From the NCBI RefSeq assembly GCF_000975055.1, contig NZ_BBRB01000001.1, positions 813,751 to 877,750 of the forward strand: a DNA stretch of 64,000 nt, written 5' to 3'. The notes under the pieces are model-generated. The model had not been told where the DNA came from. It was given only the letters and a program-made list of their open reading frames with translations, and did no database searches. This document shows, in pieces, positions 35,145-45,863 of the stretch. The DNA is from Demequina sediminicola (lineage in GTDB: Bacteria > Actinomycetota > Actinomycetes > Actinomycetales > Demequinaceae). Both the position numbers and the translations under genes were made by a program. Within the stretch, counting starts at the first letter, position 1. Each line of letters starts with the position of its first letter.

Positions 35145-35810
35145 GTGGACGATCAATCGCCTTCAGTGCCAGTGATGACCCTCGAGCAGGCCCAGATCCG
35201 TGCTGCCTGGTTAGCTGAGGCGCCCCAGCGCGTGGTCATCGGCCTGGTCGGGGCCCCCGGCTCCGGTAAATCCACTGTGTCCGATCACCTCACCGCAAGC
35301 CTTCTGAGTGCGGTTGCAGTCCCGATGGACGGATTCCACTTTTCCAACGAGGTGCTGCGCGACCTGGGCCGTCGCCAGCGAAAAGGGGCGCCAGACACCT
35401 TCGACGTTGCTGGATATGTCGCTCTACTGCAGCGACTTCGAGCCGACGCTGGTGTGGTTTATGCACCCCGGTTCGACAGAAGCCTTGAAGAGTCGATCGG
35501 AAGTGCCATCGCAGTGGCCCCCGAATGCCGTGTTGTGGTGACGGAGGGTAACTACTTGCTCGCCCAAGACTACGGCTGGGACGCGGTCCGCTCACATCTC
35601 GACGAGGTCTGGTATCTCGACGTGCCTCGCGAGTCGCTGGTCAAACGGCTCGTCGCGCGACGAGTTTCCCACGGGCACCCTGAGGCCGAGGCGCGCGCTT
35701 GGGTGGACAACGTTGATAGCCCCAACATCGACCACGTGGTGGCAACCGCTCACAAGGCCGATTTCATTCTCACCATTCCAGAGGCTCAAGGAGCTCAAGG
35801 AGAACAATGA
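35145..35810 (+). CDS. P-loop nucleoside/sugar kinase (FrcK/uridine-kinase-like)
   Basis: A 221-residue kinase from GTG 35145 (AAGGTG seven bases upstream). It has Walker A GAPGSGKST, then VPMDGFHFSNEVLRDLGRRQ with KGAPDTFD, YAPRFDRSLE, VVTEGNYLL, and the C-terminal DEVWYLDVPRESLVKRLVAR pattern. This is the pantothenate/uridine-kinase-like family that includes FrcK of rhizobial fructose operons (frcBCAK). In this setting a fructose or other sugar kinase role is likely but not proven. It overlaps the dehydrogenase start by four bases. Confidence 0.85.
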   Translation: MDDQSPSVPVMTLEQAQIRAAWLAEAPQRVVIGLVGAPGSGKSTVSDHLTASLLSAVAVPMDGFHFSNEVLRDLGRRQRKGAPDTFDVAGYVALLQRLRADAGVVYAPRFDRSLEESIGSAIAVAPECRVVVTEGNYLLAQDYGWDAVRSHLDEVWYLDVPRESLVKRLVARRVSHGHPEAEARAWVDNVDSPNIDHVVATAHKADFILTIPEAQGAQGEQ

Positions 35811-37306
35811 CCGACCACCTAGACCGCGAGACCGCTCGTGCGAGAGCCGACCTCCTGCCCGGACCTACATATCGACGTGACGAGATCACCCCTGGAATTG
35901 CACACATAGGTGTAGGTGGCTTCCATCGTGCCCACCAGGCGATGTACGTCGATCGGGTGCTCGATCAGGACCCTGACTGGGGCATTGTGGGAATTGGGCT
36001 CCGCGCCGAGGACCTCGGAACACTTGACGCGCTCGAGGCGCAGTCAGGTGCGTACACGCTGACGATCGTTGACCCAGCGGAGCACGAGGCGTCTCGGGTC
36101 ATTGGAAGCATCGTAGAGACCCGTCACCGCGACCGCGACGGTGCCGCCACTCTCATCGAAACCCTTGCCCAGCCGTCGATACGCATCGTGACGCTCACCA
36201 TCACCGAAGGTGCCTACGGCGTCGATGGCGACACCGGTGAGTACGCCCCGCGTGACGAGGCGACATTGGCCGATCTCGCCGGGGCCGAGCAACCTCGCAG
36301 CGCGATGGGCCTGATCGTCGATGCCCTCGCGTCGAGGTACAGGAAGGGGATCCCGCCATTCGCTGTGGTCTCCTGCGACAACATTCCGCATAACGGATCC
36401 GTCGCACGGGCCGCCCTACTCGGTATGGCCCAGTCTCGAATCCCCGACCTCGAGTCGTGGATCAGTCACCACGTGTCGTTCCCCTCCTCCATGGTCGACC
36501 GCATTACGCCTGTCCCTACGCCTGCGGTGCAGAAGGCCATTGCGGAGAAGTTTGATGTCGACGACGCGTGCGCAGTGCGGTCCGAATCGTTCGTCCAATG
36601 GGTGCTTGAGGACACCTTCCCCGAGGGGCGCCCCGCACTCGAGTCGGTCGGGGTCATGATGGTGGAGGACGTCACGCCGTACGAACTGATGAAACTTAGA
36701 CTCTTAAACGCTTCGCACCAGGTCATGAGCTACCCGGCGCTGCTGATGGGGCACCGATGGGTTCACGATGCGTGCCGGGACTCCCAGGTGCGCAGCCTCA
36801 TCGAACAGTGGATGCTCGCCGCGACCAGCACCCTTGCCCCTGTGCCTGGAGTGGATCTGGTTCAGTACCGCGAGGAACTCATTGCCCGGTTCTCATCGGC
36901 AGCAGTCAAGGACACCTTGGAGCGCCAAGTCGCGTTTTCCTCTGACAGGATTGCCACGTTCGTCAAGCCCGCTCTGGACGACATGGGCGTGGCTGATCAG
37001 CAACGGGTCGGCGCGCTTGTGCTCGCTCTCTGGGCTCATTGGGTGAAGGGCCAACTGGCCGATGCGGATTCCGAGTGGAGCGACCCCAGGCTTCAGGAAC
37101 TGCAGGCCGCCGTGGCTAGCGAAGACGTCAACAGTGCCGCGATTCTTGACCTGCAAGAGATCGTCGGAAGTTTGGGCCAACACCCTGAAGTGCGTCAAGC
37201 CTATCTACAGGTGCGCGCCGAACTTGAGAAGACTCCCGTGGCTGACGTGATTGAGCAGGCGTTGAGCGTGGTGCCCAAGAATCTCGTGAGTGGAGCACCG
37301 CAGTGA
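35807..37306 (+). CDS. mannitol dehydrogenase family protein (mannitol 2-dehydrogenase type)
   Basis: A 499-residue long-chain polyol dehydrogenase. The Rossmann opening is IAHIGVGGFHRAHQAMYVDR; ITEGAYGVDG, VVSCDNIPHNG and the catalytic-lysine region YELMKLRLLNASHQ follow, all family hallmarks. The enzyme oxidises mannitol to fructose with NAD; relatives use fructuronate, altronate or arabinitol. Length and the surrounding fructose-type genes favour a hexitol. It is coupled to both neighbours by four-base overlaps. Confidence 0.92.
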   Translation: MTDHLDRETARARADLLPGPTYRRDEITPGIAHIGVGGFHRAHQAMYVDRVLDQDPDWGIVGIGLRAEDLGTLDALEAQSGAYTLTIVDPAEHEASRVIGSIVETRHRDRDGAATLIETLAQPSIRIVTLTITEGAYGVDGDTGEYAPRDEATLADLAGAEQPRSAMGLIVDALASRYRKGIPPFAVVSCDNIPHNGSVARAALLGMAQSRIPDLESWISHHVSFPSSMVDRITPVPTPAVQKAIAEKFDVDDACAVRSESFVQWVLEDTFPEGRPALESVGVMMVEDVTPYELMKLRLLNASHQVMSYPALLMGHRWVHDACRDSQVRSLIEQWMLAATSTLAPVPGVDLVQYREELIARFSSAAVKDTLERQVAFSSDRIATFVKPALDDMGVADQQRVGALVLALWAHWVKGQLADADSEWSDPRLQELQAAVASEDVNSAAILDLQEIVGSLGQHPEVRQAYLQVRAELEKTPVADVIEQALSVVPKNLVSGAPQ

Positions 37307-38565
37307 CAGATCATGACAATTCTGCAGCGGAGAATTGGCCGGACGAACCTTGGTGGAGGCTCCGCCAGAGCGAACTCCTGGCTTTTGGGCGAGGGTTTCC
37401 CGTGGGTGCGGGAGCCGGCTATCTCGATGGGGCCGGCGTTCCCGTTCCTACCGACCCACCAGACAACGCCGAACTTTACGTGACATGCCGCATGACCTAC
37501 GTCTACTCATTGGCGTACATGGATGGCGACGCGGACGCATTGCCGCTGGTAGCACATGGGTTGGCTTCCCTCGATGGCCCACTGCGGGACGACCACTACG
37601 GTGGCTGGTTCGCTGCCGCCACTCCACAGGTTGCTGTCAATACGGCCAAGGAAGCGTACGGTCACGCGTTTGTTTTGCTCGCCACCGCATCGGCGTGCGC
37701 GACGGGACTGCCCCAAGCGCGAGAGCTTCTCAACGCCGCTGTCGACGTGTTCGAACGGCACTTCTGGGACGACGAAGCGGGAATGACTGTCGAGTCCTGG
37801 GATCGCGAATGGTCCGAATGTGAGGACTATCGCGGTGTCAACGCCAATATGCACGCAACCGAGGCGTTCTTTGCTGTAGCCCTCGCCACGGGTGACGACG
37901 TATGGCGCCAACGCGCATTGCGGATCCTTCGTCGGGTCATCGCCTGGGCCCACGAGTACGACGGTCGCCTACCAGAGCACTTCACAGGCCAGTGGCAGCC
38001 TCAACTGGACTACAACCACGACATGCCCGCCCACCCGTTCCGACCCTATGGTGCGACCGTGGGCCACTGGTTTGAGTGGGCACGGTTGGCGCTCCAGGCT
38101 TACACCAGTGAGCGAGAGCTGGGCCGTGCAGGCGATGCGGAATGGTTGTTGGAGGGAGCGACGTTCCTCTACGACGCTGCAGTCCGCGATGGGTGGTCGG
38201 TAGACGGAGCGCCCGGCTTTGTCTACACCGTTGACTTTAAGGGCAAGCCGGTGGTGCGACAGCGAATGCACTGGGTTGCGGCAGAAGCTGTGGGTGCCGC
38301 GGCCGCCTTGCGGATCGCCACTGGGGACCCCCGCTACGCCAAGGATGAGGCGACGTGGTGGCGCTACATCGTCACGCACATGATTGACGGGTCCGGCTCG
38401 TGGATCCACGAGCTCGATGAGGCCAACTCCCCATCGGGCACTGTGTGGCCCGGCAAGCCAGATCTCTATCATGCGGTGCAGGCGACGATGGTGCCGCGCT
38501 TGCCCCTATGGCCACCGTTGGCCTTTGCCCTTGCAGCGACAGGGGAGTCTGCTCAGTCGAAGTGA
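37303..38565 (+). CDS. AGE-family sugar isomerase/epimerase (mannose isomerase/YihS type)
   Basis: A 420-residue (alpha/alpha)6-barrel protein. Typical pieces are VTCRMTYVYSLAYMDGD, DDHYGGWFAA, NTAKEAYGHAFVLLA, YRGVNANMHATEAFFA, VGHWFEWARL, RQRMHWVAAEA and KPDLYHAVQ. These match D-mannose isomerase/YihS enzymes, which convert mannose (or sulfoquinovose) to the ketose, better than N-acylglucosamine epimerases. Conversion of mannose to fructose fits the dehydrogenase that makes fructose from mannitol. It ends the operon and overlaps the 3' end of the convergent ychJ gene by 13 bases. Confidence 0.87.
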   Translation: MTDHDNSAAENWPDEPWWRLRQSELLAFGRGFPVGAGAGYLDGAGVPVPTDPPDNAELYVTCRMTYVYSLAYMDGDADALPLVAHGLASLDGPLRDDHYGGWFAAATPQVAVNTAKEAYGHAFVLLATASACATGLPQARELLNAAVDVFERHFWDDEAGMTVESWDREWSECEDYRGVNANMHATEAFFAVALATGDDVWRQRALRILRRVIAWAHEYDGRLPEHFTGQWQPQLDYNHDMPAHPFRPYGATVGHWFEWARLALQAYTSERELGRAGDAEWLLEGATFLYDAAVRDGWSVDGAPGFVYTVDFKGKPVVRQRMHWVAAEAVGAAAALRIATGDPRYAKDEATWWRYIVTHMIDGSGSWIHELDEANSPSGTVWPGKPDLYHAVQATMVPRLPLWPPLAFALAATGESAQSK

Positions 38566-38948
38566 TGCCCGTCGACGTAAACCCAGCGCCCGTCGAGCCG
38601 GGTAAAGGTGCTGGTTTCTCGGATGGCGTCCCGTTGCCCGTTGCCATCCTCAAAATAGGCTGTGAATGTCACTTTTCCTTCAGCATCGTCCGGATTTCCG
38701 CCTGATGTTGAACCGACTTCGAGACCGCGCCATGCGGGCGTGGAAAGGTCGCCAAGGGTCTCGCGGGTGGGGCGGGTTGCGGGGTCCCAGGTACGGAGGA
38801 TGTAGTCCACGTCGCGGCGGACATACGCGGTGTAGCGCGAACGCATCAGTTCAACGCAGGTCGTGGCCTCACGCTCACCTTTCATGAGGGGCTTGCAGCA
38901 CTCGGCATACCCCGCTCCCGACCCGCACGGGCAGGGCAGTGCGCTCAC
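38553..38948 (-). CDS. ychJ: YchJ-family SEC-C motif protein
   Basis: A 131-residue protein with an N-terminal SEC-C zinc motif (PCPCGSGAGYAECC) and the conserved block ELMRSRYTAYVRRDVDYILR, then TWDP, plus C-terminal RLDGRWVYVDGHH. This is the UPF0225/YchJ family of unknown function with a cystatin-like fold. It overlaps the next minus-strand gene by four bases. Confidence 0.9.
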   Translation of the reverse strand: MSALPCPCGSGAGYAECCKPLMKGEREATTCVELMRSRYTAYVRRDVDYILRTWDPATRPTRETLGDLSTPAWRGLEVGSTSGGNPDDAEGKVTFTAYFEDGNGQRDAIRETSTFTRLDGRWVYVDGHHFD

Positions 38949-39583
38949 GCAGCGACCTCTCGGACCCAGCGTTGGCCGTCCCTGTGGAAGCCCACCTTGG
39001 TCAGATATGCGGCGTCCTCGCCTTCGTGGGCCGGCATTTCGAGTGAACTGAATCCCGCATCGGCGAGGATTGAGGACTCGCGGTACACGAACTCGCCAGG
39101 GCTGAAGTCGCGGAAGCGCTCCTTGACCCAGTCCAGGTCGATGCGTCCCACGCCATCCCCGGCGTCAGCGACAGCGACCACACCGATGGCTTCATCGCCG
39201 TTGACGAGCAAGAACACGGTGCGCTTGTCGCCGTCGAGGGGAAGGGCCTCGAAATCGGGCCGATGCTCGGCGATGTCGTCGTGGTGAATCGACAGGACGT
39301 GCTGGAGGTACGTGTCGTTCGCCTCGACGGGAAGCGCACGGTAGACGGTCGCGTCACTGCGCTCGCGGTACAGGCGGCGCAACCAGTAGGCGTCGATGAG
39401 AGTGATGGCGAGGTTCATGAAGGCGAACGGCCACACTTCGATGATGCCGTTGTAGATCGTGGCGATGAAAGCTCCGGCGAAGTTCATCCACCGAAACTTC
39501 AGCACGCGGGCCTGCATGAGCGAGGCGACAATCAGCAGCGAGCCAATCCAGCCAATGATCTCTAACACCATCGTTGTGTCCAT
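38945..39583 (-). CDS. YgjV-like membrane protein with soluble C-terminal domain
   Basis: From ATG 39583 the protein has 212 residues. The first 80 hold three helices in the YgjV pattern (VLEIIGWIGSLLIVASLMQA; VLKFRWMNFAGAFIATIYNG; PFAFMNLAITLIDAYWLRRL). Residues from about 90 on form a soluble domain with VFLLVNGDEAIGVVAVADAG and TKVGFHRDGQRWVREV, which looks like an acetyltransferase (GNAT) fold or relative. The fusion is coupled to ychJ by a four-base overlap. Function unknown. Confidence 0.8.
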   Translation of the reverse strand: MDTTMVLEIIGWIGSLLIVASLMQARVLKFRWMNFAGAFIATIYNGIIEVWPFAFMNLAITLIDAYWLRRLYRERSDATVYRALPVEANDTYLQHVLSIHHDDIAEHRPDFEALPLDGDKRTVFLLVNGDEAIGVVAVADAGDGVGRIDLDWVKERFRDFSPGEFVYRESSILADAGFSSLEMPAHEGEDAAYLTKVGFHRDGQRWVREVAA

Positions 39584-39628
39584 TGCACAAGCGTACGCCG
39601 CACCGCACCCCTGATGACTGCGCCGCAC

Positions 39629-40441
39629 TCAGTCGTGAGCGCCACCCACCCCCAATGCGGCTAGGAGCTCTTCCCTCTCGAAGCGCCCGGATCCGTGGGC
39701 GCGGGTCTCATGAATGATGCGCCCTGGCCTACCGGACAGCACCACGATGCGGTCGGCCAGCATGATGGCTTCGTCGACATCGTGGGTGACAAGGACCACG
39801 GTGCTGGCCAGGTTGAGTCCCGCGAGCCACGCATTCATGTGCCGGCGCGTCAGTGGGTCGAGTGCGCCGAAGGGCTCATCGAGCAACAGCACAGGCCGTT
39901 CTGACAGGCATGTGCGCAGCAGTGCAAGACGCTGGCGCATGCCCCCGGACATCTCGTGCGGCCACGCGCGTTCGAAGCCCGCAAGCCCGAACTCTTCAAA
40001 GAGTTCCGCGGCCCGCAGTGCCGCCCTGTCGCGGGGGACTCCAGCGGCGATCGCGCCGACCATCGCGTTGGACATTGCGCGCCGCCACGGCAAGAGGCAG
40101 TCGTGTTGCGGCATCCATGCGGTGGGCGCGGCGCTGGTCACTGCGCCGTGAATGGTGGCTCGCTCGTCGAGCAGTCCGCCCATAGCGCGCAGCAGTGTGG
40201 ACTTCCCGCATCCGGATGGCCCCAGGATTGCCACAAACTCGCGTTCCTTGATGGTCAGGGAGACGTCCTCCAGGACCCGCACTGCGCTTTCATGACGCTT
40301 GCCGTTCCCTCGTGCTGCGAACTCGACGGAGTAGTTCTCCACAGTGATGGTGGCAGGAGATTCTGCGCCGGGGGCCCCGGCGGGGGTGGCCGCTGTGGAG
40401 CGACCCTCCCCGCCGGTGGTGATGGAGACATCGGTGGTCAT
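39629..40441 (-). CDS. ABC transporter ATPase for thiamine precursor (ThiZ-like)
   Basis: A 270-residue NitT/TauT-type ATPase with Walker A GPSGCGKST, signature MSGGMRQR, Walker B LLLDEPFGALDPLT and switch LVTHDVDEA. It belongs with the binding protein and permease upstream in the same TPP-riboswitch operon, so the substrate is a thiamine precursor such as formylaminopyrimidine or HMP rather than nitrate or sulfonate. Its start overlaps the binding-protein stop by four bases. It is the last gene of the operon. Confidence 0.9.
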   Translation of the reverse strand: MTTDVSITTGGEGRSTAATPAGAPGAESPATITVENYSVEFAARGNGKRHESAVRVLEDVSLTIKEREFVAILGPSGCGKSTLLRAMGGLLDERATIHGAVTSAAPTAWMPQHDCLLPWRRAMSNAMVGAIAAGVPRDRAALRAAELFEEFGLAGFERAWPHEMSGGMRQRLALLRTCLSERPVLLLDEPFGALDPLTRRHMNAWLAGLNLASTVVLVTHDVDEAIMLADRIVVLSGRPGRIIHETRAHGSGRFEREELLAALGVGGAHD

Positions 40442-41469
40442 GGCTGTTCCGGGAGGAAGTCATTGGTCCAGGCGCCTTCAACCACGCTGGCGTCCTCGAG
40501 CAGACCCTTGTCTTCCATCCATGTTGCGAAGCGCTCCCACTCCTCGGCGTGCTGGACGCCCCACTCCTCAGGGGAGGGCGCGTAGCGCGTTGAGAGCCAC
40601 TGGGCGCTTGCGGTCACGAGTGGTTCCTCGAGTTCGGGCGCGATGTCCATCAGGGCGTCCGAAGCATCCGTGGGTGTGTCCATGGAGTGCTGGAAGCCGC
40701 GCACCGTGGCGCCCATGAAGGCTTCCACGACCTCAGGATTGGTCTCGATGTCCGATCCGTTTGCGGCCAGCATCGGCGTGTACCAGTTGGGGATGCAGTC
40801 CATCCAGTCGCGGAACGCCAACGTGTTGACGTCGAGGCCGTCGACCTCGCCCAGGCGGATGGTGTCCCACGCGTCGAACACCCATGCGGCGTCGTACTGG
40901 TCCTCGGTGAGTCCCAGTCGGAAGTCGGCGCTCGCAAGCGGCGTGAAGTTCACAAGCTCCGGGTCGCCGCCGTCGCAGGCCACGAGTTCGTTGATGATCG
41001 TCATGCCGAGCTCGTCGCCCCACGTTCCGAAAGTTTTGCCTTCGAGGTCCTTGGGACGTTCGATGCCGTCTTCAGCCAGCGACAAGAACGAGGACGTGTT
41101 GTCGTGAATGACAGCAGCGACGGAGACCACGTCCGCACCGGCGGCCCGGGCGGGAAGCAGGCCCTGGGCGTGAGAGAAAGCGAAGTCCGCTTGTCCCGCA
41201 GCGACGAGTTGCAGGCCATCGGTTTCGCCCGGTTCGATGACGTTGACGTCCAGGCCCGCGTCCTCGTACCAGCCGTTCTCGAGCGCCACGTAGACGCCCG
41301 AGTGATTGGTGTTGGGGGTCCAGTCCAAGACCACGGTGACGGGCGTCAGTGCTTGTGCACCGGCAGCGGTGGGGTCAGCATCAGCGGACGTGGAGCAGGC
41401 GGTGAGGGTGAGGGCCGATGCCGCTGTGACCGCGAGCCCGGTGACCATGGTGGGTCGTGAAGAAAACAA
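40438..41469 (-). CDS. THI5/NMT1-type substrate-binding lipoprotein (thiamine precursor)
   Basis: From TTG 41469, with AAGGAG five bases upstream, the protein has 343 residues and a lipoprotein signal; the lipobox LTAC puts the lipid on C25. The NMT1/THI5 fold is clear: VTVVLDWTPNTNHSGVYVAL, ENGWYEDAGLDVNVIEPG, AAGQADFAFSHAQGLLPARA. ThiY-type proteins bind formylaminopyrimidine or hydroxymethylpyrimidine. The frame extends to 41586, but the ribosome site decides the TTG start. The riboswitch upstream of the operon supports the thiamine role. Confidence 0.9.
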   Translation of the reverse strand: MFSSRPTMVTGLAVTAASALTLTACSTSADADPTAAGAQALTPVTVVLDWTPNTNHSGVYVALENGWYEDAGLDVNVIEPGETDGLQLVAAGQADFAFSHAQGLLPARAAGADVVSVAAVIHDNTSSFLSLAEDGIERPKDLEGKTFGTWGDELGMTIINELVACDGGDPELVNFTPLASADFRLGLTEDQYDAAWVFDAWDTIRLGEVDGLDVNTLAFRDWMDCIPNWYTPMLAANGSDIETNPEVVEAFMGATVRGFQHSMDTPTDASDALMDIAPELEEPLVTASAQWLSTRYAPSPEEWGVQHAEEWERFATWMEDKGLLEDASVVEGAWTNDFLPEQP

Positions 41470-41497
41470 GAGAACTCCTTGAGTAGAAAGTGAAGAA

Positions 41498-42265
41498 TTA
41501 CAGGCGTGCGGGCGCGGTCTGCCACGGTGTGACAGCGCGCCGCAACGCGACGATGGCGAGCACAAAAATGCCGGAAAGCGCGGCAATCAGGACGATGCCG
41601 ACAAAGATTTGGTCGACGGCATAGGCCTTGCGGGAGCGCTGGATAAACACCCCGATGCCGGATTCGCCAGCCAGATACTCCGACACCACCGCCGCGCCTA
41701 CCGCATACGTTGCGGCGATCCGCAGCCCAGCGAGGGCCCCGGGAATGGAAGCGGGCAGGCGCACCAGCCACAGTTGATGCCGGCGTGTGCCGCCCAGTCC
41801 CGCCACCATGTCCGCATGGTCGGCATCCACGTCACGAATCGCAGCCGCAGCGGAGATCAGCACGGGGAAGAACACGGTCAATGCGACCAGGATCACCTTG
41901 GAGGTGAGCCCGTAGCCGGTCCACAGGATCATCAACGGCGCCAGCACCACCGTGGGGATCGTTTGGCTGAGCAACACCATGGGCTGTGCCACGTGGCCTG
42001 ATGTGGGGATGGTGGCGATCAGTACCGCCATCAGCCACCCAACGAGCACCCCACACGCCAATCCCAGTACTGCCTCCGTGGCGGTCGTGATGACGTGCTC
42101 CCCCAGCATCGGCGCTGTTTCCACAGCCGTGGACGCGACATGCGACGGTGCGGGAAGCACAAACTCCGGGAGGCCGGCCGTACGCACGGCCGCCTCCCAG
42201 ATTGCCAGCAGCACCGCCACGGTTGCGCTTCCGATGACGATGGCGCGTGCCCGCCCCCGAATCAT
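41498..42265 (-). CDS. ABC transporter permease for thiamine precursor (ThiX-like)
   Basis: A 255-residue permease with about six helices and the binding-protein-dependent EAA loop (GLGGTRRHQLWLVRLPASIP, then GALAGLR). The start overlaps the thiamine-binding protein stop by four bases. It forms the channel for the binding protein and ATPase downstream. Confidence 0.9.
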   Translation of the reverse strand: MIRGRARAIVIGSATVAVLLAIWEAAVRTAGLPEFVLPAPSHVASTAVETAPMLGEHVITTATEAVLGLACGVLVGWLMAVLIATIPTSGHVAQPMVLLSQTIPTVVLAPLMILWTGYGLTSKVILVALTVFFPVLISAAAAIRDVDADHADMVAGLGGTRRHQLWLVRLPASIPGALAGLRIAATYAVGAAVVSEYLAGESGIGVFIQRSRKAYAVDQIFVGIVLIAALSGIFVLAIVALRRAVTPWQTAPARL

Positions 42266-42555
42266 TGGCGGTGCTTGCCCACGAGGTCCTGCACGCTCGG
42301 GCCATCATCGTTTGCGGCGCCGGAGACCTTGATGATGGACATGCAGCCCTCGGCGCCTGAGTGAAGCGTCGCCTCGTGCACGGTGCGCAGCAGAGCCCAA
42401 ATCTGGTCGGGGCTACCCTCAATGGTGGTGCCCATACCGCCGACCTCGTACTTCAACCCCGAGGCGCTGATCGCAGCGATGGCTGCGTCGACGTGCTTGT
42501 AGCATTCCTCGGTCTTGATGATGGGGCGGGGGACTACTTGGATTTCAGCAATCAT
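42262..42555 (-). CDS. thiamine-binding protein, MTH1187/DUF77 family
   Basis: A 97-residue protein starting at ATG 42555 with AAGGAG six bases upstream. It has the MTH1187 fold pattern: MIAEIQVVPRP, YKHVDAAIAAISASGLKYEV, GGMGTTIEGSPDQIWALLRT, ending in a basic tail. Members bind thiamine and often accompany precursor importers. As first gene under a TPP riboswitch it may act as a sensor or scavenger for the operon. The longer open frame to 42705 runs back to the riboswitch's 3' end and is not used. Confidence 0.88.
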   Translation of the reverse strand: MIAEIQVVPRPIIKTEECYKHVDAAIAAISASGLKYEVGGMGTTIEGSPDQIWALLRTVHEATLHSGAEGCMSIIKVSGAANDDGPSVQDLVGKHRQ

Positions 42556-42699
42556 GGCTGACTCCTTCAGGTTCAGACCTGAGGAATGGCAGCGCTGAAC
42601 CGGAGTGCGCGGCGCACAAACGCACGCCGTGCATGCCGCCACTGGGCGCAGACGTATAGACGCGTGCCTGGATAGACCCGCGCTCAACGCCGCACCTTG

Positions 42700-42797
42700 T
42701 GGCACGTCCTTACGCTGGAATTACCCAGATCAAGTTTTCGGGTCAACAGCGCATGATGGCTGTACTCTCAGCTCGGCTGTCCCGAGCTCCCCGCGTT
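42700..42797 (-). ncRNA. TPP riboswitch (THI element)
   Basis: Read on the minus strand the leader contains the conserved pieces in order: GGGGAGC (from about 42792), GCTGAGAG, TGACCCGAAAACTTGATCTG and GGTAATTCCAGCGTAAGGA (3' edge about 42706). These match the TPP aptamer, including the CTGAGA pyrimidine-binding loop and the TGATCTGG...CCAGCG arm. About 145 bases separate it from the DUF77 start, enough for an expression platform. It should switch the four-gene import operon off when TPP is plentiful. Confidence 0.92.
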
Positions 42798-42848
42798 GGC
42801 ATCGTCATCGTAGCGCGTCTGGTTCTCAGATCCACCTACCCTGGTCTC

Positions 42849-43262
42849 ATGACTCCAGCACCCACCCGCACCACGGCACGAGCCGATGCGTGGGTGTGGG
42901 CTGTGCGCTTGGCGAAGACCCGCTCTCAGGCAACTGCGGCATGCAAGGCAGGGCACGTACGCATCAATGGCGACAAGGCCAAGCCCGCGACTCCAGTGCG
43001 TATTGGTGACCGCGTTGAGGTCCGTGGAGGTGAGTGGCCGCGGATTGTCGAAGTGCGGCAACTGCTGGTCAAGCGCGTGGGCGCTCCCGTTGCCCAGGCC
43101 GCGTACGTTGACCACAGCCCTGCCCAGCCGCCAAAGGTGGAACGTCCGGCGGCGATCGGGGTGCGCGACCGCGGCGCAGGGCGCCCCACCAAGAAGGAAC
43201 GTCGTCAGATAGAGAAACTACCGGGACGCGAGGCCGCCAAGGAGCGCCGCCAGCGTCGCTAG
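42849..43262 (+). CDS. S4-domain RNA-binding protein (Hsp15/HslR-like)
   Basis: A 137-residue basic protein starting at ATG 42849. The S4 domain is at about 13-60 (DAWVWAVRLAKTRSQATAAC; KAGHVRINGDKAKPATPVRI), and the C-terminal half is Lys/Arg-rich with RPTKKERRQIEK. The family binds rRNA or stalled 50S subunits. It is divergent from the thiamine operon; its promoter region overlaps the riboswitch DNA on the other strand. The frame opens further upstream, but that DNA belongs to the riboswitch. Confidence 0.87.
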   Translation: MTPAPTRTTARADAWVWAVRLAKTRSQATAACKAGHVRINGDKAKPATPVRIGDRVEVRGGEWPRIVEVRQLLVKRVGAPVAQAAYVDHSPAQPPKVERPAAIGVRDRGAGRPTKKERRQIEKLPGREAAKERRQRR

Positions 43263-43290
43263 CGGCCCCCTTGGCGTCACGGCCAGAACC

Positions 43291-45753
<2,463 letters not shown>

Positions 45754-45831
45754 AGCTAGCGACCTCGTTGACTTCGGGGACTTGAGGTGCAAGTCCGTTC
45801 ACGTCAACGGTAGCGTGGCTGAGCGCCTCAA

Positions 45832-45852
45832 CGTGGGGTCTGAGGTCCCACG
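45832..45852 (-). terminator. small hairpin downstream of the polysaccharide operon
   Basis: CGTGGG (45832-45837) and CCCACG (45847-45852) are perfect arms with a nine-base loop, 12 bases past the end of the pyruvyl transferase gene. It lacks a clear U-run but fits as the operon's end. Confidence 0.45.
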
Positions 45853-45863
45853 ACTCGCCGAAT

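Noticed and set aside
26746-38565. Sulfoquinovose (sulfo-EMP) degradation cluster
   Set aside because: A YihS-like isomerase and a YihT/LacD-like aldolase occur together, but there is no sulfoquinovosidase, no PfkB-type sulfofructose kinase and no YihU-type reductase. The mannitol dehydrogenase and Frc-type importer point to hexitols and hexoses instead.
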